NCBI GenBank assembly: GCA_913058575.1
Contig: CAJXRF010000001.1
Location: 103,056 to 167,055, forward strand
DNA from: an uncultured Bermanella sp.
Lineage (GTDB): Bacteria; Pseudomonadota; Gammaproteobacteria; Pseudomonadales; Oceanobacteraceae
DNA length: 64,000 bases
Reading direction: 5' to 3'
Shown here: positions 44,489 to 53,905 of the stretch, one piece after another
Position numbering within the stretch: the stretch's first letter is position 1
Layout of the letters: each line of letters starts with the position of its first letter
The notes under the pieces: model-generated
The model's input: the letters and a program-made list of their open reading frames with translations, nothing else
Databases searched by the model: none
What the model was told of the DNA's origin: nothing
Program-made: the position numbers and the translations under genes

Positions 44489-46195
44489 ATGGAAGCTGAA
44501 TCACCACTTAAAGTTTTAATTGCTGACGACAATAAATCTGATCGAATGATTTTGTCGGCAATTGTTAAAAAAATGGGCCATGAGGTGTGTGAAGCCGCCG
44601 ATGGCCTAGAAGCCATCGATCAATTTAAAACTCAATTTCCCGATATAATTTTACTTGATGTGATAATGCCTAATATGGATGGGCAAGAGGCCGCTCTTGA
44701 AATAAAAGCGCTGGCCGGTGAGGATATGATTCCTATTATATTTCTTACATCACTGCAAGATGCCCATGACTTGGCAAAATGCCTAGACAGCGGTGGAGAT
44801 GACTTTCTAACCAAACCTTACAACAAAGTTATATTGCAAGCTAAGATCAATGCCTTTAGCCGAATGCGGCGAATGCATCATACCTTGCAACGCCAGCGAG
44901 ATGTTATACGAGACAACAACGAATACATGGTACATGAGCAAGAAGTGGCCAAAGCCGTTTATGATAATGTTACCCATGCAGGCTGTTTACACCTTCCCAA
45001 TTTAAAGTACCTGTTATCCCCTTTTTCTGTTTTTAATGGAGATGTTTTATTAGCGGCTCGTAAACCATCTGGCAGCATGCATATTCTTTTGGGCGATTTC
45101 ACAGGGCACGGTTTACCCGCAGCCATTGGAGCCATGCCATTGGCTGAAATTTTCTATGGCATGACCGCAAAAGGCTTCTCAATGGAAGGCATTTTGCGTG
45201 AAATAAATATAAAACTTAAAAATATTTTGCCCATTGGCTATTTTTGCTGTGTATGTATGGTGAATCTGAATTTTAGAAAAGAGGAAATAGAAGTGTGGAT
45301 GGGAGGGCTTCCCGACTTTTATTTATACCGCCATGACAGTAAAGCGATTGAGAATGTTATCTCTACCCATTTGCCTTTAGGGGTATTATCAAGTCAAGCG
45401 TTTGATGGCAATACGCAAAAATATTCACTTCGTAAAAACGATAAACTTTACATGTGGTCTGATGGTATTGTTGAATCACGTAATGATTTTGGCGATTTGT
45501 TTGGTGAAGAGCGTCTGAAAGACATATTCAAGAATAATCAAAATGATGACCAGCTATTTGATGAAATTATTCAAACAGTTAATGAATTCACAGGTGAGCG
45601 GGGTAAAGATGACGATACGACTCTTCTAGAAGTTCGTATGGTGGATGAGTCAGAGGTAGGTGAGGTTAATATTGACCTCAGTAGCGGCATGGTGACTGGC
45701 CCGTTAGATTGGAATATGTGTTATACCCTTAGGGGAGACACTCTAAAAACCTTTAATCCCATGCCTCTTATGCTCAGTATATTAAGTGATGTACCTTATT
45801 TGAATGGACTCAGTGGGCAATTATATACCTTAATGGCAGAGCTCTTCTCTAACGCATTTGAGCATGGTGTGCTTTCACTTAATTCCTCATTGAAACAGGA
45901 CGCGCAAGGGTTTGCGGAATATTACAGGCAAAGGGAAAATGCCATAAAGGAGTTGAAATACGGGCAAGTGTCTTTCGAATTTGATCATAAACCCCTTGCC
46001 GATGGCGGTAAATTGGTGATTAAAGTAACCGACAGCGGTAGTGGCTTTGATTACAAAAGTAAACAAGATAAACAGTTTGCTAACCAAGGTTATAGCGGTC
46101 GAGGCATACCATTAATTTTAAGTATCTGCGATAATATTGAGTACTTAGGTGATGGTAATATAGTTAAAGTTGAACTGTCATGGGTTGCAGATTAA
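44489..46195 (+). CDS. hsbR: HsbR-like response regulator with PP2C phosphatase and kinase domains
   Basis: 568 residues from the ATG at 44489, with GAGG at 44479-44482; a GTG four codons upstream is less likely. Receiver with IADDNKSDRMIL and Asp57 in IILLDVIMPNMDG. A linker helix precedes a SpoIIE/PP2C phosphatase domain (about 180-390) with LLGDFTGHGLPAAIGAMP, MWSDGIVESRN and GKDDDTTLLEV. The C-terminal GHKL kinase-like domain has LMAELFSNAFEHGVL, VTDSGSGFD and YSGRGIPLI. It can both dephosphorylate and phosphorylate its STAS partner, switched by the receiver state. Between HsbA-like and Hpt genes, as in the Pseudomonas HptB pathway that couples surface signals to flagellar gene expression and biofilm. 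Confidence 0.88.
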   Translation: MEAESPLKVLIADDNKSDRMILSAIVKKMGHEVCEAADGLEAIDQFKTQFPDIILLDVIMPNMDGQEAALEIKALAGEDMIPIIFLTSLQDAHDLAKCLDSGGDDFLTKPYNKVILQAKINAFSRMRRMHHTLQRQRDVIRDNNEYMVHEQEVAKAVYDNVTHAGCLHLPNLKYLLSPFSVFNGDVLLAARKPSGSMHILLGDFTGHGLPAAIGAMPLAEIFYGMTAKGFSMEGILREINIKLKNILPIGYFCCVCMVNLNFRKEEIEVWMGGLPDFYLYRHDSKAIENVISTHLPLGVLSSQAFDGNTQKYSLRKNDKLYMWSDGIVESRNDFGDLFGEERLKDIFKNNQNDDQLFDEIIQTVNEFTGERGKDDDTTLLEVRMVDESEVGEVNIDLSSGMVTGPLDWNMCYTLRGDTLKTFNPMPLMLSILSDVPYLNGLSGQLYTLMAELFSNAFEHGVLSLNSSLKQDAQGFAEYYRQRENAIKELKYGQVSFEFDHKPLADGGKLVIKVTDSGSGFDYKSKQDKQFANQGYSGRGIPLILSICDNIEYLGDGNIVKVELSWVAD

Positions 46196-46204
46196 GGGAG
46201 TAAA

Positions 46205-46543
46205 ATGCCGTTGTCGCATTTAAATACCGGACAAATAAATGAGTTAAAAGAATTAATGGAGGATGCCTTTGAGGATCTGATTAATACTTATCTAACGGAC
46301 AGTGATCAAAAAAACCAATTACTAGAAGAGGCCATTGTAGGGGAAGATTTACCCAAGATAGCAGAAATATCTCACAGCCTAAAAGGGTCAAGTGCAAATA
46401 TTTGTGCCCTGCCACTGTCTTTAGTATTTAAAGAAATTGAAGATCAAGCCCGTGCTGAAACGTTAGCTAATATAGCCGATTTATTTTCCCAGTCTCAACA
46501 AGAATACCAACAGGTAAAAACAGCTTTAAAATCCCTTTTATAA
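46205..46543 (+). CDS. hptB: HptB-like histidine phosphotransfer protein
   Basis: 112 residues, one Hpt domain with phospho-His57 in EISHSLKGSSANICA. HptB relays phosphate from hybrid kinases to the receiver of HsbR. It starts 9 bases after hsbR behind GGGAG. The hybrid kinases feeding it are not in this window. The last residues (QEYQQVKTALKSLL) complete the four-helix bundle. Confidence 0.86.
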   Translation: MPLSHLNTGQINELKELMEDAFEDLINTYLTDSDQKNQLLEEAIVGEDLPKIAEISHSLKGSSANICALPLSLVFKEIEDQARAETLANIADLFSQSQQEYQQVKTALKSLL

Positions 46544-46578
46544 GCAAACTTTCTATTTTCCAACTTCTTTAATTAAAT

Positions 46579-46594
46579 TGGCCTAGGCATTGCA
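46579..46594 (+). promoter_or_regulatory. Sigma-54 promoter of fliK
   Basis: TGGCCTAGGCATTGCA has exact GG-N10-GC spacing and TTGCA at -12. Predicted start is near 46605, leaving only about 13 bases before the first ATG at 46618 or 25 before the ATG at 46630. Confidence 0.75.
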
Positions 46595-46617
46595 CTTATC
46601 AATTAAGTTCTATATTG

Positions 46618-47991
46618 ATGAGTCTAGACATGCCGAATTTACCATTTTTCACCCTAGCCCCAACTATATCACCTGCGCAATCGTCATCAGGCAGTGCTCA
46701 GTCCCCCCTTAATAATCAGGGCCTGCAAAGCAATGGGTCACTTTTAGCAGAAGGGGCTGGAGATCACCCTGAGTCTTCTTCTTTATCGTTTTATCAAGCC
46801 TTAAATGATCAATTAGAGGAAGGTGTATTGCCTGTTGGGCAAGACATTGCCGCTTATGTTCAAGGCGAATCAGAGCCGTTGTCTGCTGTTTTAAGTCAAT
46901 CCCTTGAACGACAGCAAGTGGACAGCGAGATAAGTGCTGTTGATGCAGACTCTTCTAACAACACACCCCCACGGATGGTTCAGGCTCCCATTGGTGTGGA
47001 GGACATTCAACGGCAACGAACTGCTCAAATACAGGTGCAAGGTACGCCTCAACCTTTTAAACAAAACTCACAACAAATGAAGTGGCAGAGCGAACAGCTT
47101 AATAAGGGCGGTGCGCTGGTTGATCAAGGGAATGCTTTAGACAATAAACTAGGGCTAACTACCCAAACATCCCCAGTTGTAGCCAGTGTCATGGCCGGTC
47201 CTTTGATGCCAGAAAATACCGCCACAGGGGTGAGCAGCTTAGTGCAGCAAAATAATAAATTATTATCCACAAATGAACACCTCGCCATTGAGGATGCTTC
47301 ACTGTTAGACGGGGAACTTGAGCTTGGAAATATTCATGAAAAGCCCATAACACTAACCAACAAGAACGTTCAAGTAAGCACTCTAATTCAAATACCGCCA
47401 GCTCAATTAATGCAGCCTGCTCCAGCACAACCTGCATTAGCTGAAGTATCAGAAGTGATGCTGCAAGCCAGTCAAGTATCTTCACAAAGAGATCCGGTAT
47501 CTGGGCAATTGGATACTGCGAAAGCTTTGGTAAGTGATCCCGCTTTTGCTCCTGCTCCACAAGAAAAAATAAAATTGGATATGCCACCCAACGCGGTTCA
47601 GTGGAATGAGCAAATTTCGAAGCGCATTGCCATTATGAACAGTGAAGGGTTGCAAAGTGCCAGAATTCAATTAGACCCGCCCGAACTGGGCGCTTTAGAA
47701 ATTAAGATTAAAATGACATCTGAGCAGATGAATGTTGGTTTTACCAGCAATCAACCTGCAGTAAGAGAAGCCTTGGAAGCGCAAGCACCAAGATTAAGGG
47801 AAATGATGGAACAAGAAGGCATTAATTTGGCCGACGTCAATGTATCGGATCAAGGTCAGCAACAAGCTGGGGGACAGTCTGCTGATGAGAAAATGTTGGA
47901 TGACGGCACGAATAGTACCTTAGAGTCTGAAATTGAAAGTCCACAAGTGACTGTATCTCAATCTGATTCCTTAGTGGATTACTTCGCTTAG
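46618..47991 (+). CDS. fliK: FliK, hook-length control protein
   Basis: 457 residues from the ATG at 46618; no good ribosome site is seen, and ATG 46630 is an alternative given the nearby promoter. The long Gln/Ser/Asn-rich N-terminal part (about 1-330) acts as the ruler. The C-terminal Flg_hook domain has AVQWNEQISKRIAIMNSEGLQSARIQLDPPELGALEIKIKM and VREALEAQAPRLREMMEQEGINLADVNVSD. It measures hook length and switches FlhB specificity. Its sigma-54 promoter separates it from the hsb/hpt genes. Confidence 0.92.
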   Translation: MSLDMPNLPFFTLAPTISPAQSSSGSAQSPLNNQGLQSNGSLLAEGAGDHPESSSLSFYQALNDQLEEGVLPVGQDIAAYVQGESEPLSAVLSQSLERQQVDSEISAVDADSSNNTPPRMVQAPIGVEDIQRQRTAQIQVQGTPQPFKQNSQQMKWQSEQLNKGGALVDQGNALDNKLGLTTQTSPVVASVMAGPLMPENTATGVSSLVQQNNKLLSTNEHLAIEDASLLDGELELGNIHEKPITLTNKNVQVSTLIQIPPAQLMQPAPAQPALAEVSEVMLQASQVSSQRDPVSGQLDTAKALVSDPAFAPAPQEKIKLDMPPNAVQWNEQISKRIAIMNSEGLQSARIQLDPPELGALEIKIKMTSEQMNVGFTSNQPAVREALEAQAPRLREMMEQEGINLADVNVSDQGQQQAGGQSADEKMLDDGTNSTLESEIESPQVTVSQSDSLVDYFA

Positions 47992-48007
47992 CCATTTTAA
48001 AGGGTTA

Positions 48008-48033
48008 CCCCACTAATATCATATTTAGTGGGG
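48008..48033 (+). terminator. Hairpin after fliK
   Basis: CCCCACTAA pairs perfectly with TTAGTGGGG around an 8-base loop, 17 bases after the fliK stop. Only GGTTTT follows some bases later, so termination is likely but not strong. Confidence 0.6.
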
Positions 48034-48138
48034 CTATTGGTTTTAATACCTAGATTCCATTCCAATGACTACACTCAATTAAAGGTCGCAATCAGCGCAG
48101 GCATAAAGCTGCCTGCCCCTGCTGTTGCAGAAGAGGCG

Positions 48139-48154
48139 TGGCATAAGGATTGCT
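48139..48154 (+). promoter_or_regulatory. Sigma-54 promoter of fliLMNOPQR-flhB
   Basis: TGGCATAAGGATTGCT: exact GG-N10-GC spacing and TTGC at -12. Predicted start is near 48165, 20 bases before the fliL ATG. A GCAGGCA/TGCCTGC hairpin (48097-48116) lies just upstream. Confidence 0.8.
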
Positions 48155-48185
48155 AAATTCTATATAGGGATCAAAAAGGTGACGT

Positions 48186-48716
48186 ATGGCAAACGAAAAA
48201 GAGCTGGAGCTAAATGTTGAAGAAGATGAAGGAGGGGGCGGCAAGAAAAAGCTCATTATTATCATTGTCGCTGTGGTTATGGTGGTGGCAATAGCGGCCG
48301 GTGTGGCATTTTTCTTAATGTCAGGGGATTCCAGTGAAGCGACTGAAGAAGCCGAGACGGCTGATGTGGCAGAAACTACCCAAGCTTCAAAAGGACCTGC
48401 GATTTACGTAAAAATGAAACCTGAATTTATTATTAATTATCAAGTGGGCCCAAGACAACGCTACCTACAGATACATATGGAAGGGCTAACTTATGACGGC
48501 GAAATTGCCGGCGCCTTGCAAATGCACAGCCCAATGATTCGTAGCTCCATCATTAATTTATTAAGTAGCCAGGATTTCAAAATGATGCGTACTGCTGAAG
48601 GGCGCGCGACATTACGGACAGACTTAGTGGTGGAAGTGAATCGATTATTAACCCAAGAAACAGGGATTGAAAATGGTTTAGATCAAATACTCTTTACTAA
48701 TTTTGTCATTCAATAA
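48186..48716 (+). CDS. fliL: FliL, stator-associated basal body protein
   Basis: 176 residues. A short acidic cytoplasmic start, KKK, then one transmembrane helix (about 24-44: IIIIVAVVMVVAIAAGVAFFL), an acidic linker, and the periplasmic FliL domain AIYVKMKPEFIINYQVGPRQRYLQIHMEGL ending in DQILFTNFVIQ. FliL stabilises MotA/B or PomA/B stators at high load. First gene of the fliLMNOPQR-flhB operon behind a sigma-54 promoter; AAAGGTGA precedes the ATG. Confidence 0.94.
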   Translation: MANEKELELNVEEDEGGGGKKKLIIIIVAVVMVVAIAAGVAFFLMSGDSSEATEEAETADVAETTQASKGPAIYVKMKPEFIINYQVGPRQRYLQIHMEGLTYDGEIAGALQMHSPMIRSSIINLLSSQDFKMMRTAEGRATLRTDLVVEVNRLLTQETGIENGLDQILFTNFVIQ

Positions 48717-48746
48717 TTTCAATAATTTCAATATTGAAGCGTTAAG

Positions 48747-48769
48747 AGCAGCTGTCAATTGCAGCTGCT
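48747..48769. repeat. Perfect 8-bp stem-loop between fliL and fliM
   Basis: AGCAGCTG and CAGCTGCT are separated by 7 bases, 31 bases after fliL. A short tandem of TTTCAATAA-like units (48714-48737) lies before it. No T-run follows, so it is more likely an mRNA processing or attenuation structure than a terminator. Confidence 0.5.
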
Positions 48770-48827
48770 TGAACACTGTTAATGAAACATTCGCTCATAC
48801 TTAAAATAATTAACCTAGGCGATTTCA

Positions 48828-49823
48828 GTGCAAGATTTATTAAGTCAAGATGAGATAGATGCACTCTTACATGGGGTGGATGATGGTGACATAGAACCTG
48901 AAGATCCGGATGGTGGTGAGGGTGTAAAATCCTATGATTTATCCAGCCAAGATCGAATTGTACGTGGGCGTATGCCCACCCTTGAAATGATTAACGAAAG
49001 ATTTGCCCGCTACACCCGTATTAGTATGTTTAATTTTTTACGACGCAGTGCCGACGTGGCCAGTGGTGGCATTCAAATTATGAAGTTTGGCGAATATATT
49101 CATACGCTTTACGTTCCCACATCATTAAACATGGTTAAAGTCAGACCCTTACGCGGTACAGCTCTTTTTATTTTAGATGCAAAGCTCGTGTTTAAATTAG
49201 TCGATAACTTTTTTGGTGGTGATGGCCGTCACGCTAAAATTGAAGGGCGTGAATTTACCCCCACCGAATTGAGAGTCGTTCAACTTATATTAGGGCAAGT
49301 ATTCACCGACATGAAAGAAGCCTGGCACGCGGTGATGGAATTGGAATTCGAATATTATGGATCTGAAGTAAATCCTGCCATGGCAAATATCGTCAGTCCC
49401 AGTGAAGTTGTGGTGGTGAGTTCTTTTCATATTGAATTGGATGGCGGCGGAGGTGACTTACACGTCGCCATGCCATATTCAATGATCGAACCCATTAGAG
49501 AAGTGTTAGACGCTGGTGTGCAAAGTGATATTGATGAAGTAGATGATAGGTGGGTGCAATCTTTGCAAGAAGATATACAAAATGCCAAAGTTCCGGTGCA
49601 TGGCACCATTGTTCAACAGGAAATATCATTAAGGGAAGTTGCTGCCCTAAAAGCAGGAGACGTTATTCCCATTGATATGCCAGAAGATTTTATATTACAA
49701 GCTAACAATACACCCATATTTCGTGGTCAATTAGGTGTGTCATCAGAAGCGCTGGCCGTCAAAATTAATGCACCTATAAATCGTAAAACGGTAGTGGGTA
49801 ATAACGAGGCACCTTCCTTATGA
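48828..49823 (+). CDS. fliM: FliM, flagellar switch protein
   Basis: 331 residues with a GTG start at 48828. The N-terminal CheY-P-binding peptide LLSQDEIDALLHGV is intact. The middle domain has GRMPTLEMINERFARYTRISMFNFLRRSADV and the GGDGRHAKIEGREFTPTELRVVQLIL segment. The C-terminal SpoA domain has VHGTIVQQEISLREVAALKAGDVIPIDMPE. FliM forms the C-ring with FliG and FliN. The stop overlaps the fliN ATG by 4 bases. Confidence 0.96.
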   Translation: MQDLLSQDEIDALLHGVDDGDIEPEDPDGGEGVKSYDLSSQDRIVRGRMPTLEMINERFARYTRISMFNFLRRSADVASGGIQIMKFGEYIHTLYVPTSLNMVKVRPLRGTALFILDAKLVFKLVDNFFGGDGRHAKIEGREFTPTELRVVQLILGQVFTDMKEAWHAVMELEFEYYGSEVNPAMANIVSPSEVVVVSSFHIELDGGGGDLHVAMPYSMIEPIREVLDAGVQSDIDEVDDRWVQSLQEDIQNAKVPVHGTIVQQEISLREVAALKAGDVIPIDMPEDFILQANNTPIFRGQLGVSSEALAVKINAPINRKTVVGNNEAPSL

Positions 49824-50329
49824 GTGATGAAGACGAAAATGAAAACACCCCAGAGGAAGGGCAAACTTCTCAAGATGATGTCAATTCATTAGCCGATGAA
49901 GTGGCAGCGGGTGTAGAGGAAGCAGCTGATGGTGAAGCGTTGGCTGATGAGTGGGCGGCCGCCATGGAAGAATCGGGTGACAGTGGTGAAGAGGAAGAAG
50001 AGGTTCAGCCTGCCCCCATGGAAGAATTTGATAATACTTCCACGAACGATTCCAGTGGTGAGGGTGGTACGCCTGAACTGGATGTAATTTTAGATATCCC
50101 TGTAAGTATTTCAATGGAAGTGGGTAATACCCAAATCGCCATTCGCAATCTATTGCAACTTAATCAAGGCTCGGTAATTGAATTAGACCGTTTAGCTGGT
50201 GAACCGCTTGATGTATTGGTTAATGGCACGCTCATCGCACATGGTGAAGTGGTGATGGTAAACGATAAATTTGGTATTCGACTTACCGATGTTATAAGCC
50301 AAAGTGAACGTATTCAAAGATTAAAGTAG
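49820..50329 (+). CDS. fliN: FliN, flagellar switch protein with acidic N-terminal extension
   Basis: 169 residues, longer than the 130-140 common for FliN. Residues 1-85 are Asp/Glu/Ser-rich, with E-E-E-E runs, and probably disordered. The C-terminal SpoA domain is complete: LDVILDIPVSISMEVGNTQIAIRNLLQLNQGSVIELDRLAGEPLDVLVNGTLIAHGEVVMVNDKFGIRLTDVIS. It forms the base of the C-ring and docks FliH. The start overlaps fliM (ATGA). Confidence 0.95.
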   Translation: MSDEDENENTPEEGQTSQDDVNSLADEVAAGVEEAADGEALADEWAAAMEESGDSGEEEEEVQPAPMEEFDNTSTNDSSGEGGTPELDVILDIPVSISMEVGNTQIAIRNLLQLNQGSVIELDRLAGEPLDVLVNGTLIAHGEVVMVNDKFGIRLTDVISQSERIQRLK

Positions 50330-50391
50330 CCCCATTTTAATCGTGAGCGAAATTAAGTCTTTAAAATAATAATAATTTTTGGACACTGTTT

Positions 50392-50886
50392 ATGATGTTG
50401 CTTTTAACGCAAGCCATTGCTGAAGTCCCAACGCTTGCAAAAAGTGCAAGCCTAGTTGCACCGCAAGTTCCTAATAGTCAAGATCAACTTATTCAAGTGA
50501 CACTCGCACTGGCTGCTGTATTGGTTTTGATCTATGCACTTGCTTGGTTTATTAAACGCAGTCGTGGCTTACAGGGTATGAGTCAACTTCATATTAAAAC
50601 CGTGGCCGTCATGCCCATGGGGGTAAAAGAAAAAATTGTTCTAATTGAAATTGCGGGTAAACAAATTTTATTAGGTATGACGGCTCAAAACATTAATACG
50701 TTGGCAAGCTTTGATGAACCTATAATTGACACAGCAAATAAACAGAGTGCCACTAAAAGTTTTTCTGAACGTTTGAAAGAGATCTTGTCTCAAGGTATTG
50801 TGCCTGAAGAAAATAATTCAACATTTAATGCCAGTGATATAAAAAAACCTGAACAGGTTTCAAAAAATGGCGGCAATGCATCATGA
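50392..50886 (+). CDS. fliO: FliO, export-gate assembly protein
   Basis: 164 residues. A short hydrophobic start, then one clear transmembrane helix (about 43-63: [20 protein letters not shown]) followed by [45 protein letters not shown], the FliO domain. FliO helps assemble the FliP ring. Its stop overlaps the fliP ATG by 4 bases. FliO is poorly conserved; position between fliN and fliP makes the call secure. Confidence 0.92.
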   Translation: MMLLLTQAIAEVPTLAKSASLVAPQVPNSQDQLIQVTLALAAVLVLIYALAWFIKRSRGLQGMSQLHIKTVAVMPMGVKEKIVLIEIAGKQILLGMTAQNINTLASFDEPIIDTANKQSATKSFSERLKEILSQGIVPEENNSTFNASDIKKPEQVSKNGGNAS

Positions 50887-51626
50887 AGTATATCGGTGCA
50901 TGCTTTATTTTACTATTGATGAGCATGAGTAGTTTAGCAGAGGCTGAATTTGGTATTCCTGCATTGACCTTTGAGCCTCAAGCCAATGGTAGCGGGCGCT
51001 ATACGGTTACCATTCAAATATTGGCCATAATGTCAACACTGACAATATTGCCAACGTTACTCATTATGATGACATCCTTCACTCGCATCATTGTCGTATT
51101 TTCCATTTTGCGTCAAGCACTGGGCTTACAACAAACACCCTCTAATCAAATCTTGCTGGGTTTAGCATTATTCTTAACCATGTTTATTATGAAACCAGTC
51201 TTTAATGTGATTAATGAAACCGCATTACAGCCTTATATTAATGAAGAAATTTTACCGCTTGAGGCTTTAAATCGGGCCAGTATTCCCATTAAGAATTTTA
51301 TGCTGGCACAAATTAGAGAAGATGATTTAACATTATTTGTTCGCTTATCAGGTGAGAAAGATATTGCTAGTCCTGCTGAAACCCCTATTCATATTTTAAT
51401 TCCAGCTTTTGTAACAAGCGAATTAAAAACTGCCTTTCAAATGGGCTTTATGCTTTTTATTCCATTTTTAATCATCGACTTAGTGGTAGCCAGTGTGCTG
51501 ATGGCCATGGGGATGATGATGCTTAGTCCAATCATTATTTCCTTGCCCTTTAAAGTCATGTTATTTGTATTGGTGGATGGTTGGGCCATGGTAATAGGGA
51601 CTTTGGCGGCTAGCTATGGATTTTAG
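50883..51626 (+). CDS. fliP: FliP, flagellar export gate protein
   Basis: 247 residues. It begins with a cleavable signal peptide ([21 protein letters not shown]), as in other FliP. Family motifs follow: [65 protein letters not shown] and [25 protein letters not shown]. Four transmembrane segments; five copies with FliQ and FliR form the export channel in the basal body. Overlaps fliO. Confidence 0.96.
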   Translation: MKYIGACFILLLMSMSSLAEAEFGIPALTFEPQANGSGRYTVTIQILAIMSTLTILPTLLIMMTSFTRIIVVFSILRQALGLQQTPSNQILLGLALFLTMFIMKPVFNVINETALQPYINEEILPLEALNRASIPIKNFMLAQIREDDLTLFVRLSGEKDIASPAETPIHILIPAFVTSELKTAFQMGFMLFIPFLIIDLVVASVLMAMGMMMLSPIIISLPFKVMLFVLVDGWAMVIGTLAASYGF

Positions 51627-51651
51627 ACACTTAAAAGTGTGAGGTAACATT

Positions 51652-51921
51652 ATGGGTGCTGAAAATATTGGTGATTTTTTACGAGAAGGCTTATTTATTG
51701 TCATTATGATTGTAGGGGCTATTTTGGTTCCCGGATTGTTGGTCGGATTAATGGTGGCTACTTTTCAAGCCGCTACTCAAATAAATGAACAAACCTTAAG
51801 TTTTTTGCCTCGTTTAGTGATTACACTTTTATGTGTTATGTGGTTTGGCCCTTGGATAGTTAATAAAGTGGTCACTTATACAAAAGGCATTTTTATGAAT
51901 ATGCCCTTTCTCATTAGCTAG
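51652..51921 (+). CDS. fliQ: FliQ, flagellar export gate protein
   Basis: 89 residues with two transmembrane helices: LFIVIMIVGAILVPGLLVGLMVATFQAATQINEQTLSFLPRL and LLCVMWFGPWIVNKV. The A-T-Q-I-N-E-Q-T-L-S-F segment is the FliQ/SctS hallmark. Part of the FliP5-Q4-R1 export gate. GTGAGG precedes the ATG, 25 bases after fliP. Confidence 0.96.
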   Translation: MGAENIGDFLREGLFIVIMIVGAILVPGLLVGLMVATFQAATQINEQTLSFLPRLVITLLCVMWFGPWIVNKVVTYTKGIFMNMPFLIS

Positions 51922-51935
51922 TGTCATTTAATTAA

Positions 51936-52727
51936 ATGGAAAATGAAATTGGTTTTATCATGCACCTTAACTCGGAAGAAATCTCCAGTTGGGTGAGCCG
52001 TTATCTATGGCCTTTTTTTCGCGTAGCAGGTTTTTTTATGGTGTTGCCATTATTTGGGACACGACTTGTCACCCAACGATTTCGCTTAATATTGGCCATT
52101 TCAGTTACCGCCGTCGTAACCCCTTTATTGCCCCCTATGCCAGTGTTAGATGCATTAAGTTTACAAACCATGTTAATCAGTGCTCAGCAGCTATTAATTG
52201 GCGTAGCCTTGGGTTTTGCGTTGGAAGTCTTAATGCAAATTTTTATTATGTCGGGGCAAATGGTGGCAATGCAAACCGGTTTAGGCATGGCCCAAATGGT
52301 GGATCCTTCAAACGGGGTCAACGTAGCGGTGGTGGCTCAATGGTTCTTGATTTTTGTAAACCTTTTATTTATTTCATTAAATGGCCACCTATTGGCCATC
52401 GAAATTTTAGTAGATAGTTTTTATTCCTTGCCTGTGGGAAATGGTGGCTTAAGTGGCGATACATTTATGATGATTGCCAAGTTGGGTAAATGGATGTTTG
52501 CCGCAGCCATTGTATTAGCACTACCGGCTATCAGTGCCATGTTAGTGGTAAATATGGCATTTGGTACTATGGCAAGATTAGCCCCTCAATTAAATATCTT
52601 TGCGGTAGGTTTTCCTGTGACCATGATGTTGGGGTTAATCGTTTTATGGTTGACGTTTTCCGGTTATGGGGTTCAATTTCACGGCCTGCTGACAGAGGCT
52701 TTTCACTTTATGCGCGATTATAAATAG
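51936..52727 (+). CDS. fliR: FliR, flagellar export gate protein
   Basis: 263 residues with about six transmembrane helices. Motifs: YLWPFFRVAGFFMVLPLFGTRLVTQRFRLILAISVTAVVTPLLP, SAQQLLIGVALGFALEVLMQ, GQMVAMQTGLGMAQMVDPSNG and LAPQLNIFAVGFPVTMMLGL. The ATG at 51936 follows fliQ by 14 bases; an ATG at 51960 is an alternative giving 255 residues. It closes the FliP-Q-R channel. Confidence 0.95.
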   Translation: MENEIGFIMHLNSEEISSWVSRYLWPFFRVAGFFMVLPLFGTRLVTQRFRLILAISVTAVVTPLLPPMPVLDALSLQTMLISAQQLLIGVALGFALEVLMQIFIMSGQMVAMQTGLGMAQMVDPSNGVNVAVVAQWFLIFVNLLFISLNGHLLAIEILVDSFYSLPVGNGGLSGDTFMMIAKLGKWMFAAAIVLALPAISAMLVVNMAFGTMARLAPQLNIFAVGFPVTMMLGLIVLWLTFSGYGVQFHGLLTEAFHFMRDYK

Positions 52728-52756
52728 CATGAAATATATTGAGTTAGGAGTCATAA

Positions 52757-53884
52757 ATGGCTGAAGAAGACAGCAGTCAAGAAAAAACGGAGGAACCCAC
52801 CGGTAAGCGCTTGGAGAAAGCGCGAGAAGATGGGCAAATTCCTCGATCCAAAGAATTAAGTACCAGCCTTATACTAATAACGGGTGCATTATCCCTATGG
52901 GTATTTGGGGGCTTTTTATTTAATGCCGAAAAAAATATTTTCATTTTAAATTTTGCTCTTGAACGCGAACATTTATTTGATGAAAAGCAAATGATAATTC
53001 ACCTTTCCGCTTCTGCTCTTGAAGCCATAATTGCCATTAGCCCTATATTAATATTATTGGTGTTGGCCGCCATATTTGGTCCCTTAGCTTTGGGTGGCTG
53101 GATGTTCAGTGCAAAATCTTTATTGCCTAAATTAAATCGAATTAGTCCAATTGCCGGATTTAAACGCATGTTTAGTCTGAAAAGTTTAGTGGAACTATTA
53201 AAGGGCTGGGCCAAAATATTTGTGGTAGTGGGCTGTGTGTTACTTTTATTTTTCTCGTTAAAAAGTTCAGTTTTAGTTCTGAATCAGGAGCCTCAGCATG
53301 TGGCTATTTATCATGCGGTCGATTTAATCATGACAGGTGCTCTTGCCTTGGCGTTGAGTACATTACTCATCAGCATTATCGACGTGCCTTTTCAAATTTA
53401 TGAATTCACCAAAAAAATGAAAATGAGTTTACAAGAAGTAAAAGATGAACATAAAGACACAGAAGGTAAGCCAGAAGTAAAACAACGTATTCGCCGTTTG
53501 CAATATGAAATGAGCCAAAGACGCATGATGGGAGATGTGCCCGATGCTGATGTGGTCATTACCAACCCCACACACTATGCGGTAGCTTTGAAATATCACA
53601 GCGATGAAATGAAAGCGCCCATATTACTAGCCAAAGGCACAGACGAGGTGGCATTAAAGATAAGAGAAATAGCCAACCACAGTAAAATACCTGTCGTAGA
53701 AGCGCCTTCTTTAGCCCGTTCGGTTTATACCTTTACTAAAGTGGGCAAAGAAATTCCTGAGGGGTTGTACGTGGCCATTGCGCAAGTACTGGCTTACGTT
53801 TATCAGTTAGATCAATTCTTTAAGCGCCAAGGGCCCAAACCTAGGCAGCCAGTATTTCCAGTACCACCAGATTTACGGGCATAA
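52757..53884 (+). CDS. flhB: FlhB, export substrate-specificity switch
   Basis: 375 residues. N-terminal EEDSSQEKTEEPTGKRLEKAREDGQIPRSKEL is highly typical, followed by four transmembrane segments (about 37-55, 88-112, 153-178, 187-212). The cytoplasmic domain has the autocleavage site NPTH (270-273) in VVITNPTHYAVALKY and APSLARSVY. Cleavage between Asn270 and Pro271 changes export from hook to filament proteins under FliK control. Last gene of the fliL operon; it converges on the LysR gene with a 21-base gap. Confidence 0.96.
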   Translation: MAEEDSSQEKTEEPTGKRLEKAREDGQIPRSKELSTSLILITGALSLWVFGGFLFNAEKNIFILNFALEREHLFDEKQMIIHLSASALEAIIAISPILILLVLAAIFGPLALGGWMFSAKSLLPKLNRISPIAGFKRMFSLKSLVELLKGWAKIFVVVGCVLLLFFSLKSSVLVLNQEPQHVAIYHAVDLIMTGALALALSTLLISIIDVPFQIYEFTKKMKMSLQEVKDEHKDTEGKPEVKQRIRRLQYEMSQRRMMGDVPDADVVITNPTHYAVALKYHSDEMKAPILLAKGTDEVALKIREIANHSKIPVVEAPSLARSVYTFTKVGKEIPEGLYVAIAQVLAYVYQLDQFFKRQGPKPRQPVFPVPPDLRA

Positions 53885-53905
53885 TTGCCATGCTTCTAAT
53901 AACGA

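Noticed and set aside
51989-52417. 142-codon plus-strand frame overlapping fliR
   Set aside because: Out-of-frame with the well-conserved FliR; composition and lack of a ribosome site mark it as a shadow.
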